In this document: in pieces, positions 45,816-54,808 of the stretch | How positions within the stretch are numbered: the first letter of the stretch is position 1 | Layout of the letters: the number at the start of each line of letters is the position of its first letter | From: CAYQVO01 sp964421085 | Lineage (GTDB): Bacteria; Bdellovibrionota_C; UBA2361; CAYQVO01 | Direction: 5' to 3' | NCBI GenBank assembly: GCA_964421085.1 | Contig: CAYQVO010000001.1 | Location: 169,028-233,027, forward strand | DNA: 64,000 nt | Notes under the pieces: model-generated | What the model was told of the DNA's origin: nothing | The model's database searches: none | Seen by the model: only the letters and a program-made list of their open reading frames with translations | Program-made: the position numbers and the translations under genes

Positions 45816-45980
45816 GCCGTGCAAGTTGTGCTTGTGAAATTCCACTGCAAAGCAGATCCGATACTGCTCATTGATCCTGATACTGAAACGGGCCTTCCTG
45901 TCTCCTTTAAGCTTTTTGAGTCTCAATGCCGGCCATGCTTCAAGACTTTCCAGAGAATTGATGTTATCCGGAAAGATCAT
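45816..45980 (-). pseudogene. Truncated HigB/RelE-type toxin remnant
   Basis: About 55 codons encode NSLESLEAWPALRLKKLKGD, then KARFSIRINEQYRICF, a very good match to the central part of HigB host-killing toxins (LxxLKGDRxGxxSIRINDQxRICF). The first about 45 residues of a HigB and its final VEIxDYH segment are missing, and no HigA antitoxin gene is adjacent. Its ATG overlaps the stop of the upstream gene at 45977. The downstream part runs into the 3' end of the P-type ATPase gene. It is probably inactive. Confidence 0.6.
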
Positions 45981-46753
45981 CTTTTTTCTGCGATCGGCGC
46001 GAGCCCGACATTATCACCGTAGCCAACAACCGTGAAGTTCCTGATCCTGACCTCGAAGCAATCGGGATACGAGTCGCCGACAATGACGTTTGATATACTG
46101 GTTAAGGTAAAAATGTTCCACAGGAGTTTCTCTCCTGTAGCTCTTTCATGAAGCAAAACGCCAAGTGCCATGAGTCGAGGATCGGGAGCACTAATAGTAA
46201 GTTTTTTGTTCTCAAGATTATCTTGGACTGCTTGTACTGCATCTGTCTTTGGCAACCCGCGCGTTTCAGGCTCTGTTGAAATTTCCATCGGGACAATAAC
46301 CCAGGCAGGAATATCATGAGCATGTGAGGCAAAGCTTCCCAGCCTAACGGAATTTGTCACGTCCATTCTCCAACCGCTTTCAGACGCCTTTGCAAGATCA
46401 ATTAGAGAAAATCCCGCATCAAGAACCAGCATGCTTTTTACAGGTTGAGCAGCGCAAAGAGCTGCGAGTTCCGGAGAAATTGGCGGAATTTCTCCCGGCA
46501 CTCCAAGCCTAAGCTCCTGATATGCTTCTGAGCCATGTATGCGGCCTTCGTCTCGAAGTGTTTTTTCTGTCACAGCCGCTTCTGTTTGGGGGTTGCGCGA
46601 TCCCGTCGCAGCAAGAAGAGCCCTTTGTTGTTTCATCTCCTCAGCTAATGCAATTACTCGACACAGCCCTTCATCCGTCAACTTAGACGCAGTGAGGTCA
46701 TGTATTATCCCGGTTGCTTTTTTTTCGGTTGCTCTTTGTTGCCTCGCGTCCAT
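45977..46753 (-). CDS. Hypothetical protein with C-terminal GLAP motif (258 aa)
   Basis: The start is the ATG at 46753 with AGGAGG five bases upstream, better than the GTG-type start 12 codons earlier. The soluble product has a charged N-terminal helix, a middle region with MLVLDAGFSLIDLAKASESG, and ends GYGDNVGLAPIAEKR. No family is recognised. The last 12 residues recur in a fragment 1 kb upstream (47004-47153). The gene is followed by, and overlaps by 4 bp, the HigB remnant. Its use of A/T-ending codons is higher than in genes before 45 kb, in keeping with acquired DNA. Confidence 0.6.
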   Translation of the reverse strand: MDARQQRATEKKATGIIHDLTASKLTDEGLCRVIALAEEMKQQRALLAATGSRNPQTEAAVTEKTLRDEGRIHGSEAYQELRLGVPGEIPPISPELAALCAAQPVKSMLVLDAGFSLIDLAKASESGWRMDVTNSVRLGSFASHAHDIPAWVIVPMEISTEPETRGLPKTDAVQAVQDNLENKKLTISAPDPRLMALGVLLHERATGEKLLWNIFTLTSISNVIVGDSYPDCFEVRIRNFTVVGYGDNVGLAPIAEKR

Positions 46754-46789
46754 TGAACCTCCTTCCTCGGTTGTCTCTTGATGACCCAT

Positions 46790-47162
46790 CGGTCTATTGG
46801 CATCATAAAGGACTATGGTTCTTAGTCAAATTGCAGCTGCCGGATGAAAAACGAGGGCGTTTTGCAGTTTATTGACACTTCTTGAAGCTTGTTGCCCCCG
46901 TCGGTCCAAATTTGGTCCGCGGAAAATGCCTCGGCGGAAGAAATTTCCAATAAATTTCTTCGATTCCTAAGATCAAGAATCCAAAACTCAACGATCGATT
47001 TTTTGTAATTCCGACCGGCGCGAGCCCGATACGATCACCGCCATCGTCATCAAAATTGTTGAAGCAGCCGCTGACGAGGAACAAACGCCCCTGGAGCGCG
47101 ACTCCCCTCGAGGCTGTACAACCACAAAAGTTGCTTGATCGGACGCAACGCACCCTTCAGCG
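46790..47162 (-). pseudogene. Fragment of a second GLAP-motif protein in a 373-bp gap
   Basis: The only protein-like part is about 47004-47132 on the minus strand, reading ALQGRLFLVSGCFNNF then DDDGGDRIGLAPVG. It shares the G-D-x-I/V-G-L-A-P ending with the neighbouring 258-residue protein, and the DNA CGGCGCGAGCCCGA is identical at both sites. No start or full domain is present, so it is a 3' remnant of a paralogue. The rest of the stretch holds nothing I can identify. Confidence 0.4.
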
Positions 47163-47825
47163 TCACAGATAGCGGTCCCCCGCCTCTCGAGCCCTCAATA
47201 CACGGGCAGGCACGCCAACTGCCACTACTCCTGGAGCGACATTCTCCGCAACCACTGCTCCAGCGCCAATCACCGTATGTTCACCAATCTCGACTTCATG
47301 CACTACGCTGGCACCAATTGAAATGGCCGAGCACACGCCGATTCGAACTTTACCCCCGATAGTTGCTCCCGGTGCAAGACTCGAAAAGGGGCACATGATG
47401 CTGTCATGATCCAAAACCGCGTTGGTATTGACTATGCAAAACTTTTCTGCCCGACTGCCCGGATTCAAAATGGCCCCCGCCATGATTGCAGACCCTTCAC
47501 CGACGAACACATCTTTCGCCAGCTGAGCGGAGGGATGGATAGCGGTTATAAAGGAGAATTGCGGAACTAACGAACGGATCTTTTCCACCACCTGCATGCG
47601 GCCCCAGTTGTCACCTACAGCAATAATCCCGCTGGTTATTCCTTTATCCCGGCAAATCATGGGCAAATCCTGCAACTTTCCAAGTATGGAGTAACCAAAG
47701 GCGCTTTCCCCTGCGTCTCGATAATCGTCGAGGAGACCGGCGATCAGGTGTTTCTTTTGCAGCTCAATACTATTAGCTAAGACTTTGGCGTGGCCCGAAG
47801 AGCCGATCATAATTATGGGTTCCAT
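47163..47825 (-). CDS. NeuD/PglD-like sugar O/N-acyltransferase
   Basis: The protein has 220 residues. The N-terminal Rossmann-like domain starts IIMIGSSGHAKVLANSIE (the G-G/S-S-G-H-A-K signature of the NeuD/PglD family) with LLDDYRDAGESAFGYSILG. The C-terminal left-handed beta-helix of hexapeptide repeats contains NTNAVLDHDSIMCPFSSLAPGA, the conserved His, and ends VVAVGVPARVLRARE. These enzymes acylate amino or hydroxyl groups on nucleotide sugars. Next to a 4-aminotransferase cassette it probably acylates the new amino group. It is divergent from the GT87-like gene. Confidence 0.88.
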   Translation of the reverse strand: MEPIIMIGSSGHAKVLANSIELQKKHLIAGLLDDYRDAGESAFGYSILGKLQDLPMICRDKGITSGIIAVGDNWGRMQVVEKIRSLVPQFSFITAIHPSAQLAKDVFVGEGSAIMAGAILNPGSRAEKFCIVNTNAVLDHDSIMCPFSSLAPGATIGGKVRIGVCSAISIGASVVHEVEIGEHTVIGAGAVVAENVAPGVVAVGVPARVLRAREAGDRYL

Positions 47826-47925
47826 TCAGACTCGCTTTTGGTGATTCACACCCTGAATACCCTGCTGTGGGACATGCTTTAACTACCATGTCGGTTCTCT
47901 TGCGGTCAATCGGAGGCCTGGTGCC

Positions 47926-49215
47926 TTGACCCGACCATATCAGGCTGCTACGGTTCGAACCATGGATCGGCTGCATCACCTTTTCCCTGGAATTATTTCT
48001 CGTGTTACTCAATCTGCTTCCGAGCTCAGCTTGCTTCTTTTCTCCATCACTCTTGGAGTCGGCCAACTTTGCTGGCGTCTGAGGGCCCCGAAGTTCGATC
48101 AGAGTTATGGCTTCGCTCAGCTTCCACCATGGGGCTACGACTTTCGTTTATCTCTTCAGTGGGGCACCGCGCTGCGAGAAAGTGGGCTGGAGGGCTATCT
48201 GAAACTGCCTAACGCCTGGCCCCCGTTCGCGACTCTTTTTTACCTGCCGCTCGGGTTGTTAAACGGCGATGCCCCGTATTACATCCTGGTGGCGCTGCTG
48301 TTGGTATCTCTGCTCTTGTGTGTCGCGGTCAGTCTTAGACAGTTTTATTTCACCAATGCAAATGTGATGCAGTTTGCTTTGTGGGTGGTGATCCTGTGGG
48401 CTCTGCTGCTTGCATCGTTTCCCATGGTTTTCGCCATTGAGAGAGGAAACTCGGATGCGATCGTGGCAGCCCTGGCGGTACTTTCCCTGACAGCCCTGGA
48501 AAGTTCCCATGGTCTTTTATCGGTAGTAGCCCTTACCTTGTCCGCTCAACTGAAAATCTATCCGGCCATTCTTGCCGTCTTCTTCCTTTTGCGTCGACGC
48601 TATGCCCTGCTGTCCATGTTCGTGGTGCTTAATGCTGCTGCATTGTGCATACTCGGCATCAGAGCCCTGGAACATTTCGTATCGAGCGTGAATGTGCAGC
48701 TCGCAGGAAGCTCGTCGCATTTCAACCACTCTCTGTATTCATACATCACTTTGAAGGGGCTTCCAGAATCCATCGGTGTATCCACAGGAGCGCTTACAAC
48801 GTTCAGCTCACTCGTATTGATCGCGATTTGGGCCGCAACCTGCGGCTTCGTATGGTGGAAAGCGCCAGTCCGGGACGGCAATACCCCAATGCGCTTGCGG
48901 CCAGCGGAAGCCGGCATCAACGGGATGGCCTTCGTCTTGATGTCGCTCCTGCCGGCCATAAGTTGGGACTATAAGCTCATCATCCACGTTGTTCCGCTCT
49001 TGTTGTTGGCGGGCGCCACCAAAGCAAGCGCAAATGTGTCATGGCTTGCCCTGAGTGCAACCGCTGCAGTCGGTGTATGTACCGGACTTCTACTTTTGCC
49101 GAACGATGGCTCTCCCCGCACTGTCGAACTGGTGGTTAACTTTCTTTTTTACGCTGTTTATACCTGGTCATCGTTCAAGCCTGGCACATGCTCAGCCGAC
49201 CTTGCGCCGGCTTGA
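47926..49215 (+). CDS. Polytopic membrane glycosyltransferase, GT87/DUF2029-like
   Basis: The protein has 429 residues with about ten predicted membrane helices. The first loop carries DFRLSLQWGTALRESGLEGY and LPNAWPPFATLFYLPLGLLN, the W-P-P-F motif typical of GT87/DUF2029 polyprenyl-phosphate-sugar transferases (GT-C fold). IERGNSDAIVAAL and LKIYPAILAVFFLLRRR are further family landmarks. It would move a sugar from a lipid carrier to an acceptor on the outer face of the membrane. The TTG at 47926 has GGAGG upstream; ATG at 47962 is an alternative. It converges on the GT2 gene. Confidence 0.82.
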   Translation: MTRPYQAATVRTMDRLHHLFPGIISRVTQSASELSLLLFSITLGVGQLCWRLRAPKFDQSYGFAQLPPWGYDFRLSLQWGTALRESGLEGYLKLPNAWPPFATLFYLPLGLLNGDAPYYILVALLLVSLLLCVAVSLRQFYFTNANVMQFALWVVILWALLLASFPMVFAIERGNSDAIVAALAVLSLTALESSHGLLSVVALTLSAQLKIYPAILAVFFLLRRRYALLSMFVVLNAAALCILGIRALEHFVSSVNVQLAGSSSHFNHSLYSYITLKGLPESIGVSTGALTTFSSLVLIAIWAATCGFVWWKAPVRDGNTPMRLRPAEAGINGMAFVLMSLLPAISWDYKLIIHVVPLLLLAGATKASANVSWLALSATAAVGVCTGLLLLPNDGSPRTVELVVNFLFYAVYTWSSFKPGTCSADLAPA

Positions 49216-49243
49216 GATGACCCCGTACTTCCAGTTTAACCGC

Positions 49244-50174
49244 CTATTTTGAGGCATCGTCGGCGTAGCGCCTCCGCACCAGGTAAAGCGGCCGTTTCCT
49301 TGATTCATCGTAAATCCGCCAGACATACTCGCCTATAATGCCAAGCATAATCATCAGGAGACCTCCGATCAGCAGAACGACAATCATGAGCGGCGCCCAG
49401 CCTATGAAAGGCGTGCTAAGGAACATCCGGGCGTAAATAACGACCAGCGCATAAAGGAAACCGGCGGCGGCGAAGATGAAACCGAATAACGAAATGAACC
49501 GGATTGAAATGTATGATGTGGTTAGAAAACCGTCGATGAAGTATTTGAGCTTCTTGGCGAGTCCCCACTGCGATCTGCCGAACTTCCTACGCTGACGTTC
49601 ATACGGTATAAGCGTGACACTGTAGCCAAGCCAGAGCACATCCCCCTGAAGAAACCGGTTGCGTTCCTCGATCGAGCACAAGACTTGATAGGCTTGCCGG
49701 TCGAGCAGAAAGAAATCGAAACCTCCGACCGGCATCGAAGGGACGGAAAGTCTGATGAGCCTGTAAAAAATTGTGGACATGACACGTGCAAAAAGGCCNN
49801 NNNNNNNNAACAACAACCTCTTTGCCGATTTGCCATTCGTTAATAAGTTTCCCGATTAGCTGGACAGGATCCTGCAGATCTGCCGAAATAACGATTGCAG
49901 CATCGCCTCGGGCTTCCTTCAATCCCGCCATGATAGCTGCAACCTGGCCGAAGTTTCTCGAAAGGTCGATCACTTTTACCAGCTGATCTTCTTCCCGCAC
50001 AGCAAGCAGTTCTGACAGCGAGCTGTCGTCTGAACCATCGTTGACGAACACCATCTCTAATTCAATATCGCCGAAATTTTCCCGCATGAATGCTGCAACA
50101 TTTTGGTAGGTGATCTTCAGCGAGCCGGCGTTCCGATATACCGGGATTACAAATGACACGATCTTCTTTTTCAT
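49244..50174 (-). CDS. GtrB-like family 2 glycosyltransferase (contains assembly gap)
   Basis: Read from 50174 to the gap at 49808-49799 and, in another phase, on to 49244, this is one protein of about 310 residues. The N-terminal GT-A domain has FVIPVYRNAGSLKITYQNV, MVFVNDGSDDSS (D-x-D type), DLSRNFGQVAAIMAGL and ISADLQDPVQLIGKLI. After the gap come VGGFDFFLLDRQAYQVL, RQRRKFGRSQWGLAKKLKYF and two C-terminal membrane helices, the layout of GtrB/DPMS enzymes that put sugars on undecaprenyl phosphate. It is the last gene of the sugar operon and overlaps the aminotransferase gene by 4 bp. Confidence 0.85.
49799..49808. other. Assembly gap (10 N) inside the GT2 gene
   Basis: Ten N. The protein continues in a different phase on the other side, so the real gap length is unknown. 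Confidence 0.99.
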
Positions 50175-51262
50175 AGCCGGCCTTTCAATACGGATTCGAC
50201 TATCCGGCAGATTCTGTCAAGGTCTTCGTCCGGAAGTCCGCAATAGAGAGGCATGCACAGAATTCGCGATGCCAGGCTCTCAGCCTTTGGTCGAGGGGTG
50301 TAGGGGAATAGTTTACTCAATGTGTTGAGCGCCGGCCGGAAATACCGGCGGGGGAAAATGTCTTCCTTGTTCAAACATTCCTCCACGCGATTGCTCAAAT
50401 ATTCATCCGCGAATACCAGCGGCAAGTAACTAAAATTATACGACGAGGGATCATAGCTTTGAAAAGTAATCTCCGGGAGCCGGGACAGTCGGGCCTGATA
50501 CTGCTCGTATTGTCGGCGACGCTCGGACCGCACATGGTCGAGATGCTTCAAATTTGCCAGGCCTAGCGCTGCATGTACTTCTGTCATCTTGCCGTTACAG
50601 CCGTCGTCGATGATGTTTTTGTTGTCATCATGCCCGAAGAATCTCAACCGTTGAAGTCTGGCAGTCAAATCGGGATCTCTGGATGTGCAGGCGCCTCCTT
50701 CTGCCGTATTGAACAACTTCGTAGCATGAAAGCTTGTACAGGATATGTCGCCACATTCCAGAACAGATGTCCCGCGATAGTTCACGCACATAGCGTGGGC
50801 AGCATCGTAGATAACCTTGAGCCCATGGGCTTTCGCAATCGAGTCGATTGCCTCAATATTGCACGGTCGCCCGAATACGTGGACCCCCAGAATCGCGCTG
50901 GTCTTGTTGGTTATGCAATCCTCGATTTGATCAGGATCGATGTTAAAGCTTTCGGAATCGACGTCCACAAAAACGGGTGTGCATCCTTCCCACACCACAG
51001 CACTGGCTGTAGCGATCCAGGTAAATGGGGTGGTGATGATTTCACCTCTCAGCTTAAGTGCGCGAATTGCGAGCTGAATTGCCACTGTGCCGTTGGTGAG
51101 CGCGACGAGGTGCTCAATCCCAAGATAGCGGCATAAATCCCGCTCCAGCTGCTGAACCAGCGGGCCATTGTGGGTAAGAATTCGGCGATTCCAAATGCCT
51201 TGAAGCAACTCAGCGTACTCCTGCAGGGGGGGGACAAATGGAATGGTTACTGGAATCATCAT
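50171..51262 (-). CDS. DegT/DnrJ/EryC1/StrS sugar aminotransferase
   Basis: The protein has 363 residues. It is a PLP-dependent enzyme that converts a keto-sugar nucleotide to an amino sugar. Visible are FVPPLQEYAELLQGIWNRR, LVALTNGTVAIQLAIRAL, FTWIATASAVVWEGCTPVFVD, DAAHAMCVNYRGTSVLE and the PLP lysine in CTSFHATKLFNTAEGGAC. Its 5' neighbours make a 4-keto-2,6-dideoxy sugar, so C-4 amination is the most likely reaction. It overlaps both neighbouring genes by 4 bp, which indicates an operon with coupled translation. Confidence 0.92.
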   Translation of the reverse strand: MMIPVTIPFVPPLQEYAELLQGIWNRRILTHNGPLVQQLERDLCRYLGIEHLVALTNGTVAIQLAIRALKLRGEIITTPFTWIATASAVVWEGCTPVFVDVDSESFNIDPDQIEDCITNKTSAILGVHVFGRPCNIEAIDSIAKAHGLKVIYDAAHAMCVNYRGTSVLECGDISCTSFHATKLFNTAEGGACTSRDPDLTARLQRLRFFGHDDNKNIIDDGCNGKMTEVHAALGLANLKHLDHVRSERRRQYEQYQARLSRLPEITFQSYDPSSYNFSYLPLVFADEYLSNRVEECLNKEDIFPRRYFRPALNTLSKLFPYTPRPKAESLASRILCMPLYCGLPDEDLDRICRIVESVLKGRL

Positions 51263-52224
51263 GCTCCCGTTAAATTTCTCACATCCTGTAAAAGCCGGGC
51301 CTGATGCACGGCGTCATCCAGCGTAGCGGAAAAATCTCCGCTGATCAGCACATTTCGGAAGTTTTCAATCAGCCGCAAAAACTGGTTATCCGGAGGTAAT
51401 TGATGTTCTTCTCGAACCCCCTCGCTTTCGATAATTACCACGGGGGGTAATTGCGGAGGGGCAGTGAATATCCTGCTGGTGCTAATCTTGCCTTTGCTTC
51501 CCCAAATTTCGCAACTGCATTGATAAAAGTTGTCGAAACCGAAAGCAAGCTGAGCGATGCGACCGTCTTTATCACGAACCGTAGCGCTGCCATACATGTC
51601 GACCTTTCTCCGGGGATCAAGTGTCACTTGGGCGGCACATACCGAAAGTTCATTGCCGAGCAGCAGCCGGCATAGTTTCAAAGGGTAGCCGGCGGCGTCC
51701 CGGAGCACTCCTCCTCCAAGTTCAGGATCATACCTGAAGTTTCCGTCGGGCAGGGGTGGAAATCCAAAACTGGAACGAAGGAGGCGGAACTCACCGAACT
51801 TCGGCGACCGCATCGCATATTGAAGGAACTGAAGCTGAGAGTGCAGGCCGAACGCATAATTCTCCATCAAAAGGCGTCCTGCCATCTGAGCGGCTTCCGC
51901 CATCCGCATGGCAGCTTCGTAATCCTGCCCCAATGGCTTCTCCACCAGCACATGTTTGCCGTGCTGGAGAGCGCGGATTACCCATTCCTGATGGAGACCA
52001 GCCGGAAGCGGGATATACACGGCATCTATAGATTTATCATGAAGCAGCTCCTGGTAACCCACTATGCATCTACAGTGTCCAAGCGCGGCGAACCGCTCGG
52101 CTTTGTCTTGAGTACGGCTTGCGACGGCCGCCAGTTCCACCCCGTCGCATTGCAGCAGTGCAGGAATCGTCGATCGATATGCTATTTGTGCACATCCAAG
52201 CACGCCAAATCGGATCAAATTCAC
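51259..52224 (-). CDS. Gfo/Idh/MocA-family sugar 3-ketoreductase
   Basis: The protein has 321 residues from the GTG at 52224, which has AGGA upstream and overlaps the dehydratase TGA by 4 bp (GTGA). A longer frame is unlikely. The NAD(P)-binding start is IRFGVLGCAQIAYRSTIPAL. The family motif VLVEKPLGQDYEAAMRM (E-K-P) contains the catalytic lysine. It is fused to the typical C-terminal beta-sheet domain. Next to an NDP-hexose 2,3-dehydratase it matches the 3-ketoreductases (OleW/TylC1/SpnN role) that reduce the unstable 3,4-diketo product. Confidence 0.9.
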   Translation of the reverse strand: MNLIRFGVLGCAQIAYRSTIPALLQCDGVELAAVASRTQDKAERFAALGHCRCIVGYQELLHDKSIDAVYIPLPAGLHQEWVIRALQHGKHVLVEKPLGQDYEAAMRMAEAAQMAGRLLMENYAFGLHSQLQFLQYAMRSPKFGEFRLLRSSFGFPPLPDGNFRYDPELGGGVLRDAAGYPLKLCRLLLGNELSVCAAQVTLDPRRKVDMYGSATVRDKDGRIAQLAFGFDNFYQCSCEIWGSKGKISTSRIFTAPPQLPPVVIIESEGVREEHQLPPDNQFLRLIENFRNVLISGDFSATLDDAVHQARLLQDVRNLTGA

Positions 52225-53639
52225 TCTTTTCCTGAAAAAAAATTTACACAGGCCAGAAGACTGCGAGCCTGAATATTGAGATAGTTGTTGTAGCGAACAA
52301 AACCTTTCAACTGGCGAAGCGTCATCCAAATATAATTATCCGGAACTGAAACAGGAAAGTCCTCGCCCGCCTCCACGATCAAATTATGATTCTGCTCCTT
52401 GAAGAAACGGCCTCCTTCCTCCGACTGCATTGAGGAATGCCGAACGGACCCGGGCGGCGCATTGAGCACGAAGTCGAGAAAGGGGGGCTTGAACTGCGCC
52501 GGAGCATCTCGGAAGTTACCGGTTATGCATTGCACGGTAGGGGCCATTTCGACGATATCAAGATTTCCAGCCTCCACCTTTGCCTGCACCAGGAAATGCG
52601 AAACGCCATTGATGCGCCGGACGATGAAGGCAATCAGTCCTTCCTGAGCCGGCTTCACCAGAGGCTGGGTCCACGTTTTTACCTCGCGGTTGTTTATCCT
52701 GACTCGAGTGGCAATCACTGAAAAATAACACCCAGTATGGTGGCTTATGGAAAATTGATCATGTCGCCACTCGTCCACATCCTTCAAGGGAATGCGTTCG
52801 GAAAGGAGTTCGAACTTGGTTTTCTGGATAGTCACCCACGAGATCACATCATCAATCGAGTGCAATGCCCCGTCGGAACTGAGAGCCGACCTTAACATGT
52901 CCTCAGAGTAGCCGCCCAATCCGGATTTCCCGGGCGTTGAATCGTAATCCGACCCGAACCGTATGCCCGAAATAACGGTCCGACTGTCCATATTGACCAG
53001 GTTGTCGGACTCAATCAAACGTTGGATCTGCCCCAGGGTCAACCAGCAGAAATTGTCGTACACCTCGATATCATCATGTACTTCAACAATCATATTTCTG
53101 TTACGCTTGCGGAAGAATCTGGCGCCTTGTTCCGACTGCAGCTGATCCAGAAGGACTGAAACCCGCCTTTCGCAGTTGAAATATTCCAGATACAAGGGAG
53201 TCACCCCCTGATGCACTCGAGTGTAATTGCTCCTGGTTGCCTGCAGCGTCGGTGACAACTGCACCACGTTAATGTTTCCCGGTTCAGCTTTGACTTGCAT
53301 CAAGAAGTAAAGCAGGCCGTTAAATTCCTTAGCTATAATGCCCAGGAAACCAATTTCTGCCTGGTTAATAATAGGCTGCTTCCAATGCGGCTTCACCCCC
53401 CAGTTGGTTTCTACCCGCAGACCTTCAATTGAAAAAAACTTACCGCTGTGGTGACGAAGATTTCCGGTGCTATTATCAAAGGACCAATCCTCCAGTTCGG
53501 AAAACGGGATTTGCGTCACGTTGGTTTGGATTTCACCACGGATCCTGGCCAGCCAGGTTCTTACCTGGTTGGTCTGGATGAACGGATTCTCTTCAGTCAA
53601 GGCCGATCTTAGAAATCTGATTTGCTCTGAATTCTCCAT
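52221..53639 (-). CDS. NDP-hexose 2,3-dehydratase
   Basis: The protein has 472 residues and is built of two tandem homologous halves, as in TylX/OleV/SpnO/EvaA. The repeat is visible as GARFFRKRNRNMIVEVHDDI with FCWLTLGQIQRLIESDNLVN in the first half and GGRFFKEQNHNLIVEAGEDF with YIWMTLRQLKGFVRYNNYLN in the second. The enzyme removes the C-2 hydroxyl from dTDP-4-keto-6-deoxyglucose, the committed step to 2-deoxysugars. It is the first gene of the four-gene operon. No rmlA/rmlB genes lie in the window, so the substrate comes from elsewhere. Confidence 0.93.
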   Translation of the reverse strand: MENSEQIRFLRSALTEENPFIQTNQVRTWLARIRGEIQTNVTQIPFSELEDWSFDNSTGNLRHHSGKFFSIEGLRVETNWGVKPHWKQPIINQAEIGFLGIIAKEFNGLLYFLMQVKAEPGNINVVQLSPTLQATRSNYTRVHQGVTPLYLEYFNCERRVSVLLDQLQSEQGARFFRKRNRNMIVEVHDDIEVYDNFCWLTLGQIQRLIESDNLVNMDSRTVISGIRFGSDYDSTPGKSGLGGYSEDMLRSALSSDGALHSIDDVISWVTIQKTKFELLSERIPLKDVDEWRHDQFSISHHTGCYFSVIATRVRINNREVKTWTQPLVKPAQEGLIAFIVRRINGVSHFLVQAKVEAGNLDIVEMAPTVQCITGNFRDAPAQFKPPFLDFVLNAPPGSVRHSSMQSEEGGRFFKEQNHNLIVEAGEDFPVSVPDNYIWMTLRQLKGFVRYNNYLNIQARSLLACVNFFSGKE

Positions 53640-53887
53640 CCTCAGCGCAGGACTTTACCATGTGGCAGGATTCATATCAACCACGCCGCTCCGTCTCTTG
53701 CACCAGGATAATGACTCTCTCACTTTCAGAATGGGTTCTCTGGACTATGACCGGCGGTACGATTCTCCGGTGAATTTCCACAATCTAAATGTGCAAAGGC
53801 TCAGGTGACACTTGTCGCGCAAGGAGCGCCCCTTTGTTTGATTGATATGATTAGCGCAGGAGAACCCGATTTATCGGGCAGTTTATC

Positions 53888-54235
53888 TCACTCCCCATAC
53901 CTTCCCGTCTTTACTGCTGCAAGCCTCCCATTTACAAACACAATGGTCTCTGTGAAGTCATGCGGGCCGAAGTTGTAGAACCATTCCTCGATCTGGACAG
54001 AGCGAACGACTCCTGATGTTGTGCGTGGATCAGTTTTACTGCCGGGTGTTGTGTTACTGAGGAAGGAATACTCCGTGCGCTCGATAACGTCATCGGGGTC
54101 GCCGCAGTACTTGCGAACTTCGTACCTCGAGGCCCCATAGCTCAGAATTTTTTTCCCGCATGAAATGAAATCATCACCATTTGAATAAGCCGGGAACAGG
54201 AGGAGGAGGGCAGAAAGGAGGACCGGGCGTGCCAT
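53888..54235 (-). CDS. DUF2845 family periplasmic protein
   Basis: The protein has 115 residues. A signal peptide covers about 1-20 (LLSALLLLFPAYSNG). The mature part has the DUF2845 pattern: CGKKILSYGASRYEVRKYCG then DPDDVIERTEY, IEEWFYNFGPHDFTETIVF and NGRLAAVKTGRYG. Function of the family is unknown. The two conserved cysteines could form a disulfide. It stands alone; the 248 bp before it hold no recognisable gene. Confidence 0.85.
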   Translation of the reverse strand: MARPVLLSALLLLFPAYSNGDDFISCGKKILSYGASRYEVRKYCGDPDDVIERTEYSFLSNTTPGSKTDPRTTSGVVRSVQIEEWFYNFGPHDFTETIVFVNGRLAAVKTGRYGE

Positions 54236-54432
54236 TCCATGATTATACGTCGAGCAGGAAAAAAGAGGTAGTGTAATCGGGTTGGGCTTCGTCCCGCCCG
54301 TGCGCCTGAGCCGGAGGTGCTATTGCTTCCGATTCCGTTATCCCCAGCGCTGCCCTGTTTCATGTGAGCGTATGCTTATTGACGAGAGTCTTCCCGATGA
54401 GCCAAAAGCCCTCTACTCAAGCTTCAAAGACG

Positions 54433-54451
54433 NNNNNNNNNNNNNNNNNNN
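54433..54451. other. Assembly gap (19 N) in the IS91-like remnant
   Basis: Nineteen N just before the transposase remnant. It suggests a repeat that the assembler could not resolve, in keeping with multicopy insertion sequences here. Confidence 0.99.
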
Positions 54452-54774
54452 CCCTTGCATTTGCGCGAAAGTTTTCGCCCTTGAAATTCCTCGCTGAAGT
54501 TTCACAGCACATCCCCGATATGTGGGAACAAACAACGCGCTTTCCTGGGGGTATATTCCGCCCACACAGGAGGTGCTGCCACAGCCAATAACAGACAACC
54601 CTATCCGGATGCCGGGGGTCTACACCGCGCAACGAGCCTGCCCCAAAACCCTCCATCTCCCGGGCAACTGCCATAAAGCGCATCCTCAACATTAACCCTC
54701 TGGTTTGTCCTCACTGCGGCGAAACCATGAAAATAAAATCACTTATTCATGGGTCCCGTCCTGAAATCAGTTGA
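54452..54774 (+). pseudogene. Remnant of an IS91-like (Y2-type) transposase
   Basis: Two adjoining frames carry family signatures from the C-terminal part of IS91/IS801-type transposases: FLAEVSQHIPDMWEQTTRF (about 54488-54545) and, after a frameshift, RILNINPLVCPHCGETMKIK (about 54685-54745), the zinc-ribbon-like C-P-x-C motif. The N-terminal catalytic HUH/Tyr region is absent. The second frame ends inside the left repeat of the IS3 element, as if that element had inserted into it. Not functional. Confidence 0.65.
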
Positions 54775-54776
54775 CA
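54757..54776 (+). repeat. Left terminal inverted repeat of the IS3 element
   Basis: CGTCCTGAAATCAGTTGACA pairs with the right-end sequence (reverse complement CGTCCTGATTCAGGTTGACA), 15 of 20 identical without gaps and more with one shift. It cuts into the IS91-like remnant frame. Confidence 0.6.
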
Positions 54777-54808
54777 CATAAGTCAGGGTGTTGATTGATA
54801 GGAATGAT

